A stretch of DNA of 6,907 bases from Myxococcota bacterium (lineage in GTDB: Bacteria > Myxococcota > Polyangia > GCA-2747355 > JAKLHH01). This document shows positions 1 through 4,961 of this stretch, piece after piece. Location: NCBI GenBank assembly GCA_022710245.1, contig JAKLHH010000405.1:1-6907 (forward strand), read 5' to 3'. The notes under the pieces were generated by a model. That model had not been told where the DNA came from. It saw only the letters and a list, made by a program, of their open reading frames with translations, and ran no database searches. Position 1 is the stretch's first letter. Every line of letters starts with the position of its first letter. The position numbers and the translations under genes were made by a program.

Positions 1-615
1 GACGACCTGGGTGATATAGACCGCCATCGCCCGCGCCACCGCGCGGAGCGGCTCGAGGAGGCTGGCCGTCGGCGCTGCGGCGCGGAGCAGCCCGCCCTGC
101 ACCACCTTGGTGTACTCCACGTGCGCGCGCTTGAGCTCGGCCAGGAAGTCCGGCCCCGCGAGCGCGTCGAGCTCCGGCTCCAGCTTCTCGGCGGCGATGA
201 GGGCGAGACGCTTCTCGCACTCGGCCCACTCCGACGGATAGGGGAGCGTGAGGAACCCGAGGCCGTCGGGGAAGACGCGATCGAGCAGGCGCTGGGCGCG
301 GGCCGCGTTCGGGTAGCGGTCGACGGGCAACGCGCTCATGGCCTCGAGCCGGCGGGCGGAGGCGCCCCAGGCCGCGTCCACGGTGGCATCGACCGGCCGC
401 GGATCCACCGGGCGCTCGACTGGACGCTCCTTCTCGGCCCAGCGCGCCTGCAGCTCGAGGAGCGCGCCGCGGAGGTGCCGCCCCGCCTGCACGACGCCTG
501 GCCCTGCGCTCGCGGGCACCCCCGCGAGGAGCGCAGCGCCGACGGCCACCGCAGAGGGCACGTCGAGCTTCGGGACCGGAAGGTGGTTGGTGAGGTCGAT
601 GATGGAAATGGACAT
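1..615 (-). CDS. Hypothetical protein, 5' part only (205 codons, continues past the left edge)
   Basis: An open frame runs uninterrupted from an ATG at 613-615 to the window edge, giving at least 205 residues beginning MSISIIDLTNHLPVPKLD. A near-ideal Shine-Dalgarno AAGGAGG (623-629) lies seven bases before the ATG, which fixes the start. Codon use is strongly G/C at third positions, as in the operon genes. The chain looks mostly helical and soluble. An Ala/Gly/Val-rich stretch at residues 20-40 is only mildly hydrophobic and is not a clear signal peptide. A central charged stretch (residues 55-75) is followed by a more conserved-looking core with DAAWGASARRLEAM (about 80-93), FPDGLGFLTLPYPSEWAECE (about 115-134) and a helical segment ending in AHVEYTKVVQ. 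I have an impression that similar proteins occur in myxobacteria, but I cannot name a family or function. No catalytic motif is evident. It is separated from the next gene by about 490 bases of repeats, so it is probably transcribed on its own. Confidence 0.85.
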   Translation of the reverse strand, partial: MSISIIDLTNHLPVPKLDVPSAVAVGAALLAGVPASAGPGVVQAGRHLRGALLELQARWAEKERPVERPVDPRPVDATVDAAWGASARRLEAMSALPVDRYPNAARAQRLLDRVFPDGLGFLTLPYPSEWAECEKRLALIAAEKLEPELDALAGPDFLAELKRAHVEYTKVVQGGLLRAAAPTASLLEPLRAVARAMAVYITQVV

Positions 616-667
616 GGCGGCGCCTCCTTGTCTACCTGTTCGATGTCGGATTGCCCCTCGCTCGGGA

Positions 668-696
668 GCAGACCACACCGCTCTTCACAGTGTCAA
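668..696 (-). promoter_or_regulatory. Possible sigma-70-type promoter of the left-edge gene
   Basis: Minus-strand TTGACA (691-696) matches the -35 consensus exactly. Seventeen bases further on is GTCTGC (668-673), a poor -10 match. The position is plausible: transcription would start about 45 bases before the ATG at 615. The perfect -35 box in GC-rich DNA is the only strong part of the evidence. A different sigma factor, or chance, remains possible. Confidence 0.35.
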
Positions 697-745
697 CGCC
701 GGTGTAGGCGCAGAGCGCACGCGAGACTGGCCGACCTTTGGGATC

Positions 746-977
746 AATCCTGCTTCAGGTCGGGGCAGACCCGAGGGGTTCCGCGCCCGATCCTGCTTCA
801 GGTCGGGGCAGACCCGAGGGGTTCCGCGCCCAATCCTGCCTCAGGTCACGCCAGACCCGAGGGGTTCCGCGCCCGATCCTGCGTCAGGTCGGGGCAGACC
901 CGAGGGGTTCCGCGCCCGATCCTGCCTCAGGTCACGCCAGACCCGAGGGGTTCCGCGCCCGATCCTGCTTCAGGTCG
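746..977. repeat. 43-base tandem repeat, five full copies plus a 17-base partial copy
   Basis: Copies begin at 746, 789, 832, 875 and 918, with a partial copy at 961-977, at an exact 43-base period. Two sub-types differ after CAGGTC: type A has GGGGCAG (copies 1, 2, 4) and type B has ACGCCAG (copies 3, 5). Base 1 is G or A and base 9 is T, C or G. The remainder is identical, so the array is young or kept homogeneous. Because 43 is not a multiple of three, the frame rotates, and the open frames across the array on the plus strand are artefacts. At copy junctions CCCGA-(T)-CCTG can pair with CAGG-TCGGG around a 3-base loop (for example 786-807), and the variable base 9 falls in that loop. There are no spacers, so it is not a CRISPR array. 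It lies just upstream of the left-edge gene's presumed promoter. Confidence 0.95.
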
Positions 978-992
978 CAGCTGTGAGAAGCC

Positions 993-1056
993 GAGGAGCT
1001 GAGGAGCTGAGGAGCTGACGGAGCTGACGAGCTGACGGAGCTGAGGAGCACGAGCT
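993..1056. repeat. Short 8-9 base GAGGAGCT/GACGGAGCT tandem array
   Basis: Three perfect copies of GAGGAGCT (993-1016) are followed by GACGGAGCT, GACGAGCT, GACGGAGCT, GAGGAGCA and CGAGCT. The plus strand is purine-rich (G and A with regular CT). The mixed 8 and 9 base period rules out a preserved reading frame. It sits between the 43-base array and the structured element at 1057-1102 and looks like a slippage-generated microsatellite. I see no function in the sequence itself. Confidence 0.9.
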
Positions 1057-1102
1057 GGCCACCTCCGCCCGCGGGGGCGGACCCGTGTAGGGACGGGTGG
1101 CC
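1057..1102 (-). other. Compact three-way-junction-like inverted-repeat element after the small ORF
   Basis: On the minus strand this 46-base element has outer arms GGCCACC and GGTGGCC, an inner hairpin ACCCGT-CCCTAC-ACGGGT, and a second inner hairpin TCCGCCC-CCGC-GGGCGGA. The arms share a few bases, so the best joint fold keeps about 4 outer pairs, 6 pairs in the first hairpin and 6 in the second, with almost no unpaired bases. It begins three bases beyond the TAG of the 57-residue small gene. No run of U follows on either strand, so it is not a standard intrinsic terminator. It may protect or define an mRNA 3' end, be a structured RNA, or act as DNA (cruciform or protein site). The inverted repeats are certain; the role is inference. 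Confidence 0.7.
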
Positions 1103-1105
1103 TAC

Positions 1106-1279
1106 CTAAACTCGAAAATCCACGATGACGACGCCGCGCTCGACCTCATCTTCTTCCTCACGCACCCTCCGATCCTCGTCGTCCGGCTCCTCAAGTGGAA
1201 TCTCGAGCACAGGCCGGTCATCCCGCTGATCCTGATCTTCGCGTCTGCGAATCTCTTCGATGATCCATGGATCCAGCAT
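1106..1279 (-). CDS. Small acidic protein, 57 residues, unknown function
   Basis: ATG at 1277-1279 and TAG at 1106-1108 enclose 57 codons. A Shine-Dalgarno GGAGA (1286-1290) lies six bases before the ATG, which supports the start. The protein begins MLDPWIIEEIRRRE, has a proline-containing middle with PVLEIPLEEPDDED, then a charged run and ends ERGVVIVDFRV. It is extremely rich in Asp, Glu and Arg, with hydrophobic residues concentrated at the N-terminus (a probable amphipathic helix) and in a short C-terminal beta-like strand. It has no Cys, signal peptide or membrane segment, so it is presumably cytoplasmic. I have a recollection of similar small DPWIIEEI...ERGVVIIDF-type hypothetical proteins in other bacteria but know no function for them. 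The frame carries GC-rich third positions less strongly than the operon genes. A structured element follows directly, and a candidate promoter lies about 190 bases upstream, so it appears to be a self-contained unit. Confidence 0.7.
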   Translation of the reverse strand: MLDPWIIEEIRRREDQDQRDDRPVLEIPLEEPDDEDRRVREEEDEVERGVVIVDFRV

Positions 1280-1426
1280 TGGGTTTCTCCGGCACTTCTT
1301 GCCTTATTCCGTGCAACCAGCACGCCAACTGTACCGAGCCTCCCGTGTGTTCGGGCCGAAAGCGAGATTCAGCAGCAAATTCAGCCTGCATTCACTCACC
1401 TTCGGGTTATGTCTCTTTCCTCCGTG

Positions 1427-1451
1427 GACACCCAACTCTGCACCGGGTGTC
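1427..1451 (-). promoter_or_regulatory. Leader hairpin upstream of the small acidic gene
   Basis: On the minus strand GACACCC and GGGTGTC form a perfect 7-base inverted repeat around an 11-base loop. If transcription begins near 1467, this hairpin would form at about +17 to +41 of a leader about 190 bases long. No known riboswitch or attenuator pattern was recognised, so a regulatory role is only a possibility. Confidence 0.35.
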
Positions 1452-1473
1452 GTGTCGCTGCCTCTGTACTTTT

Positions 1474-1501
1474 ATTCTATCATGGGCTCCCGACAAAACC
1501 A
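1474..1501 (-). promoter_or_regulatory. Candidate promoter for the small acidic gene
   Basis: The minus strand carries TAGAAT (1474-1479) within the AT-rich run GATAGAATAAAAG, a good -10 match and conspicuous in this GC-rich DNA. A weak -35 candidate, TGGTTT (1496-1501), is 16 bases upstream. It would give an mRNA starting near 1467 and reading through the 57-residue ORF at 1279. The -10 is the stronger part of the evidence. Confidence 0.4.
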
Positions 1502-1538
1502 CTGTAGGGGTCGTCTCTTAACGTTCTACGCACGCTGT

Positions 1539-1551
1539 CGCAAATTTTGCG
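1539..1551. promoter_or_regulatory. AT-centred palindrome, possible operator
   Basis: CGCAAA-T-TTTGCG is a perfect 13-base palindrome with an A/T core, unusual in this composition. It lies about 70-85 bases upstream of the presumed start of transcription for the small acidic gene, a location typical of activator sites. No family-specific motif was recognised. It could also be a remnant of a stem or a chance palindrome. Confidence 0.3.
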
Positions 1552-1561
1552 CGTCGCCAAC

Positions 1562-1581
1562 AAAAATGGCGCAGCGAGCGC
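1562..1581 (-). terminator. Weak candidate terminator of the lipid A operon
   Basis: On the minus strand GCGC-TCGCT-GCGC (1569-1581) is followed after two bases by TTTTT (1562-1566), about 100 bases beyond the lipoprotein stop. The stem has only four pairs, so it would be a poor intrinsic terminator. No better hairpin followed by a T-run was found between 1560 and 1680. The GGGCCGGCCC palindrome at 1672-1681 overlaps the stop region but has no loop and no T-run. Confidence 0.25.
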
Positions 1582-1680
1582 ACACCTGGGGCAATCAGTC
1601 CCGAGCGCGCTGGTGACGGAAGGCCCGATCTCGACGGAATCTGCGTCCGCACCGTCCAGGATCCGGTCCAGGGGCCGGCC

Positions 1681-2454
1681 CTAGTCCGGATCCTCGATCT
1701 TCCAGATCCCGTCCTCGCGCACGAACCTCACCTCGAACTTCTCCCCGTAGGGCATGTTCGCCGTGTCGCCTGCTACATGTATCGGCGCGTTGAGGTTCGC
1801 CTTGAGGTTCTTGATCAGGCTGCCGACCTCGTCCTTCTTCTGCCCTTCCCACTCCTGGCGGAGCTTCTCGACCGTCATGGTCTCGGCCCACTTGGCCGGG
1901 ACGAAGCGCAGGACGATGTCGTAGCGGCGGCGCTCGAGGGCGCGGACGAAGGAGCGGAGCGCGTCGGCAGGCGTGCGCTGGCTGTAGAAGTCGGTCGGGT
2001 CCGTCGCGATCTTCCAGGCGCCGTTCTCGACCACCAGCTTCAGGCTGTCAGCCTCGGCCAGCTCGACCCGCGCCTCCACCTGGACCTCGGTCGCCTTGGC
2101 CTGGAGCTGCTTCATGCTCGCCTGCACGTCCGCCGGGTGCTCCCTGAGCATGCGGGCGAACTCCTTCTTGTCGTAGCGCTTGCGGTAGGCCTCCGACATG
2201 AGCTCGTAGGCGCGGTCGACCTTGCCCGCCAGCACGGCCTCGGCGTAGGCCGTGAGCGCGTCCTCGGGTCGCGCCGAGGTCGTCGCGGGCGCGGGGCAGC
2301 CAGCGCCCCCGAGCAGGAGCAGGCCGAGCGTGAGGCTCGCGAGTATTGCTCCCGTGGGGCGAGGGTGTGGGCGAAGGCGCGCAGCGCCGGGGGAGGGGGC
2401 AATCCCCCGGAGGGCAATGTCGAAGTCACGATCAATTGTCGTGTACGTCATCAT
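1681..2454 (-). CDS. Probable lipoprotein with two tandem NTF2/DUF4878-like domains
   Basis: The gene encodes 257 residues and starts at the ATG of an ATGA overlap with the gene before it, with GGGAGA a few bases upstream, so the two are translationally coupled. The hydrophobic stretch GAILASLTLGLLLLGGAGC ends in Cys53, which resembles a lipoprotein signal, although the residue at -3 is Gly rather than the usual Leu. After it come two similar halves: residues about 62-152 (PEDALTAYAEAVLAGKVDRAY ... ENGAWKIATDP) and about 160-257 (PADALRSFVRALERRRYD ... REDGIWKIEDPD). The pattern of two helices, then strands ending in G(A/I)WKI, is that of small NTF2-like or DUF4878-type folds often found in bacterial lipoproteins. 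This assignment is by pattern only. The first 35 residues are oddly long and charged for a signal peptide and overlap a repeat-like DNA element at 2345-2418. It is probably anchored in the envelope; its function is unknown. Confidence 0.85.
   Translation of the reverse strand: MMTYTTIDRDFDIALRGIAPSPGAARLRPHPRPTGAILASLTLGLLLLGGAGCPAPATTSARPEDALTAYAEAVLAGKVDRAYELMSEAYRKRYDKKEFARMLREHPADVQASMKQLQAKATEVQVEARVELAEADSLKLVVENGAWKIATDPTDFYSQRTPADALRSFVRALERRRYDIVLRFVPAKWAETMTVEKLRQEWEGQKKDEVGSLIKNLKANLNAPIHVAGDTANMPYGEKFEVRFVREDGIWKIEDPD
2345..2418. repeat. Repeat-like palindromic insert in the 5' end of the lipoprotein gene
   Basis: ATTGCTCCC (2345-2353) and GGGGGCAAT (2395-2403) are imperfect inverted repeats that enclose GGCGC-GCA-GCGCC (2376-2388). 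A second GGGCAAT copy ends at 2418. The interior, with GTGGGGCGAGGGTGTGGGC, resembles the CACCCTC-CCCC type of dispersed extragenic repeats seen in many proteobacteria. Here it lies inside the coding frame and adds about 20 residues (IAPSPGAARLRPHPRPTG) ahead of the signal-like segment. Only one copy is visible, so the assignment to a dispersed repeat is inference. Confidence 0.35.
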
Positions 2455-4127
2455 GGCTTCTCCCGCATCAGTCGATAGCTCTCCCGCGGGTTCGGCGCGC
2501 CCGCGTCCTCCACCTTGAGCAGCACCGCCGTCCCGGCCGCGGTCGCTGCCTCCAGCCTCGCCTTGCCCGCCGCGTCGGTCGTGGCCGACGCGAGCTTGCT
2601 CCCGTCGAGGGCGAGGAGCTCGAGCTTCAGCTTCAGCTTGGGCGCCTCGACCTGGAGGGTCAGCTTCTCGCCGCCCGCGTCCACACGATACCAGTCCACG
2701 TCGCCCTTCGGGTGCAGGAACCCGCGGAGCTCGGCGAGCTCGGCGGGCCAGGGCGTGGCCGCGGCCTGGGAGCTGTTGGGCTCCTGCTCCCAGCCCCCCT
2801 CGGGGAGCGCCTCCACCTTCAGGTGATAGGGCGCCACCGAGCTGACGCTCCCTGCCTTCGGCGCGCGCACCTGCAGCAGCACCCGCGGCGGCTTCGCCAG
2901 GAAGGCCGGCAGCACCTCGGGCTCGCGCGCCCCGCCCGCGTCCACCTCCCAGAGCGTCGCGCCCGTCTCGTCGACGAGCGCCAGCGCCGCGTCGAGGTTG
3001 AGCGGCACCGTGACCTGCGCCCGCAGCACCGCGGCCTTCTCGATCTTGATCGCGTAGAGGTCTCGGTCATGGGTGTCGCCGAGGAGGCCAGCGATGGGGC
3101 TGCCGAGGGGCACGGTGGTGGCGGCGGCGGGCTTGTCGTTCGGCTCCGCCTCGGTCAGCCCGGGCGGCACCGCCGAGGCCACGCGCACCGAGTAGCGCGA
3201 CTCCACGTTGAAGGTGTACTGGCTCCGCACCACCACGAAGAGCTCCTTCTGCCCCTCGGCAGCGGCCAGGTTGGCCAGCGTGATCCCCTCGCCGGCGCCG
3301 CCCCAGCGCTCCTGCAGCACCGCCCCCGCCGCGCTGCGCAGCGAGAGGTTGGCGCGGACCTCGTCGAGCCCGTCGAACTCCACGCGGATCCGCGCGCCCG
3401 CGGCGAGCGCCGAGAGATCGACGCGGTACCAGTCGTCGTCGCGGACCCAGCCGAGGTAGCCGACGGCCTCGCCCTCGAGCGCGAGGGGGGTGGCGAGCGG
3501 AGCCTTCCAGTTCGGCTCCCGCTCCTCGCCCTCCTCGGCCGCGCGGAGCGCGTAGGAGATCCGGTAGCGGCCCGCGCTCCCCTGGCCCTTGGCCTCGCGG
3601 ACGAGGAGGTAGGTGGTGCCGGGCGCCGGCGCCAGGTTCACCAGCACCTCGCCCTCGCCCACCTTGCTGTTGTTGATGCGGACCAGCCGCTCGGGCCGAT
3701 GGGTCGCGGCCGCTGCGCGCGACCGCCGCGCGGGTGCCGGCGCGGCGCCGCTCCCGCCCGTACCGAAGGCCTCGAGCACCAGGTCGAGCTCGGCGACGCC
3801 GGTCACGGTGGCGGTGAGGATCTGCTTCGGCGCCTTGATCTCGATCCGGTACCAGTCGCGATCGCCGCCGGGCTTCTCCGCGAGCGTCCCCTCCACGGCG
3901 CGGTCCGGCGGGAGCTCCTGCGCCTGCGTGGCGGTGTCGTTCGGCTCCTCCTCGGGCGTGGCCGGCGGGCGCCCGACCTCATCGGGGTCGACGACCACCA
4001 CGCCGCCGCCTCCCTTCCCCGCCTCCGCGCTGCCGCCGCCCTTGCCACAGCCGCCCGCGCGGACGACCAGCACGGCCGCGATCAGCCCGGCGACCACCAC
4101 CCCCGAGAGGATCATCGCGCGCCGCAT
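2451..4127 (-). CDS. Exported protein with four PPC-like beta-sandwich modules
   Basis: The 558-residue product starts at an ATG that shares its first base with the lpxA stop (TGATG), with GAGG about ten bases upstream. Residues 5-22 are a hydrophobic export segment followed by RAGGC, so it may be a lipoprotein at Cys27 or have a signal anchor. A Gly-rich linker (28-45) leads into four modules at about 59-194, 201-318, 325-440 and 445-556. Each opens with EPN (EEEPNDTA, EREPNWKA, EAEPNDKP, EQEPNSSQ), continues with an Ala/Pro/Leu stretch and a G-L/F turn, and reaches D-D/V-W/L-Y (DRDWYRIEI, DDDWYRVDL, DRDLYAIKI, DVDWYRVDA). This is the signature of bacterial pre-peptidase C-terminal (PPC) type domains. 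Such domains usually accompany secreted enzymes, but no catalytic domain is present here, so a binding or structural role in the periplasm or at the cell surface is likely. It sits after lpxA and overlaps the lipoprotein gene by four bases. The third module has Leu in place of Trp. Confidence 0.9.
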   Translation of the reverse strand: MRRAMILSGVVVAGLIAAVLVVRAGGCGKGGGSAEAGKGGGGVVVVDPDEVGRPPATPEEEPNDTATQAQELPPDRAVEGTLAEKPGGDRDWYRIEIKAPKQILTATVTGVAELDLVLEAFGTGGSGAAPAPARRSRAAAATHRPERLVRINNSKVGEGEVLVNLAPAPGTTYLLVREAKGQGSAGRYRISYALRAAEEGEEREPNWKAPLATPLALEGEAVGYLGWVRDDDWYRVDLSALAAGARIRVEFDGLDEVRANLSLRSAAGAVLQERWGGAGEGITLANLAAAEGQKELFVVVRSQYTFNVESRYSVRVASAVPPGLTEAEPNDKPAAATTVPLGSPIAGLLGDTHDRDLYAIKIEKAAVLRAQVTVPLNLDAALALVDETGATLWEVDAGGAREPEVLPAFLAKPPRVLLQVRAPKAGSVSSVAPYHLKVEALPEGGWEQEPNSSQAAATPWPAELAELRGFLHPKGDVDWYRVDAGGEKLTLQVEAPKLKLKLELLALDGSKLASATTDAAGKARLEAATAAGTAVLLKVEDAGAPNPRESYRLMREKP

Positions 4128-4954
4128 CAGGGCGCCTCGCGCTGGCGGCGCCGCCCGGCGCGGGCGCAGAGGCCGCGGCGGGAGAAGGCCGCGAAGGCGA
4201 GCAGCGCCTCGAGCTCCGGCGAGGGTGGCACCGCCTCGCGCGCCGCGCGCAGCCCGTCGGCCAGCGTCGCGGCCCCGAGCAGGAGCCGCAGCGCGCGCGC
4301 CAGCTCGCGCCGGAGGGTGGGCGCGAAGCCGCGCCGCCTGAGGCCCACCGTGTTGATCCCGTAGACGCGCGCCCGGTCGCCGGCCGCGAGGGCGAAGGGC
4401 GGCACGTCCTGCGAGACTCCGGCCGCCGCGGCGACGAAGGCGTACGCGCCGATCCGCGCGAACTGGTGCACCGCGGCCAGCCCGCCGAGGCCCGCGGCCT
4501 CACCCACCTGCACGTGGCCGGCGAGCTGCACGCCGTTCGCGAGCTCGACCCCGTCGCCGAGGCGGCAGTCGTGCGCCACGTGGCTGCCCGCCATCAGCAG
4601 GCACCGCGCGCCGACCCGCGTCTCGCCGCCGGCGCGCGCCGCGTGCACCGTCGCGAGCTCGCGGATGATGGTGCCCGCGCCGACGCGGAGCGCTCCGCCC
4701 TCGCCGCTCTCCTCGCGGACCTGCGGCGGGGCGCCGATCACCGCGTGCGGACCGACCACGCAGCCCTCGCCGAGCCAGGTGTCGCCGAGGACCACCGCGT
4801 GCGGACCGATCACGCAGCCGGCCGCGAGCCTGACCCGCGGCCCGATCACCGCGTACGGCGCGAGGCGCACCGAGGGGTGGAGCTCGGCGCCCGCCTCGAC
4901 CACGGCGGTCGGGTGGCGCGGCTCCGGCGAGGCCGCTGCGGCCTGGAGCGCCAT
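4127..4954 (-). CDS. lpxA: UDP-N-acetylglucosamine O-acyltransferase LpxA
   Basis: LpxA catalyses the first step of lipid A synthesis in the cytoplasm, moving a 3-hydroxyacyl chain from ACP to O-3 of UDP-GlcNAc. The 275-residue length is close to the usual 255-270. Residues 15-180 are a left-handed beta-helix of hexapeptide repeats (VIGPHAVV, VVGPHAVIG, RVGARC and similar). Recognisable LpxA blocks are GSHVAHDCRLGDGVELANG with the presumed catalytic His128 (E. coli His125), LAGHVQV (His147), AVHQFARIGA (His163, Gln164), GVSQDVPPFALAAGD and YGINTVGLRRRGF. A helical C-terminal domain follows, with a slightly extended basic tail (ARAGRRRQREAP). By alignment, the position of the E. coli Gly173 acyl-length ruler is Ala176, a small residue. 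That suggests a fairly long chain rather than the C10 of Met-type enzymes. The start lies 7 bases after the fabZ stop, and a GGAG inside the fabZ end could serve as the ribosome binding site. Confidence 0.96.
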   Translation of the reverse strand: MALQAAAASPEPRHPTAVVEAGAELHPSVRLAPYAVIGPRVRLAAGCVIGPHAVVLGDTWLGEGCVVGPHAVIGAPPQVREESGEGGALRVGAGTIIRELATVHAARAGGETRVGARCLLMAGSHVAHDCRLGDGVELANGVQLAGHVQVGEAAGLGGLAAVHQFARIGAYAFVAAAAGVSQDVPPFALAAGDRARVYGINTVGLRRRGFAPTLRRELARALRLLLGAATLADGLRAAREAVPPSPELEALLAFAAFSRRGLCARAGRRRQREAP

Positions 4955-4961
4955 CCGCGGG

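Noticed and set aside
746..977. CRISPR array
   Set aside because: Copies are contiguous with no unique spacers and no cas genes nearby.
121..1018. Plus-strand open frames of 293 and 226 codons, and a third at 738-986, showing protein repeats (RPEGFRARSC and similar)
   Set aside because: They are antisense to the well-supported left-edge gene and then cross the 43-base array. The same repeat reads in all frames because 43 is not divisible by three. No ribosome binding site was evident.
1057..1102. Intrinsic terminator at the folded element
   Set aside because: The stems are strong, but no T-run follows on either strand, so it is reported as a structured element rather than a standard terminator.
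1102..1323. Minus-strand 73-codon frame
   Set aside because: It overlaps the 57-codon acidic ORF in another frame, has a Ser/Arg-rich shadow-like translation and no good ribosome binding site.
1097..1616. Plus-strand open frames of 136, 118 and 84 codons in the lower-GC region
   Set aside because: They overlap one another in different frames, lack Shine-Dalgarno sequences and show no recognisable features. The minus-strand 57-codon ORF has a ribosome binding site and a coherent composition.
1672..1681. GGGCCGGCCC palindrome at the end of the lipoprotein gene
   Set aside because: It is a short, loopless palindrome of the kind expected by chance in GC-rich DNA, with no T-run.
2346..4364. Long plus-strand open frame of 672 codons
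   Set aside because: It is antisense to the PPC-protein and lpxA. High GC leaves opposite frames free of stops, and its translation is Arg/Leu/His-biased low-complexity sequence without domain features.
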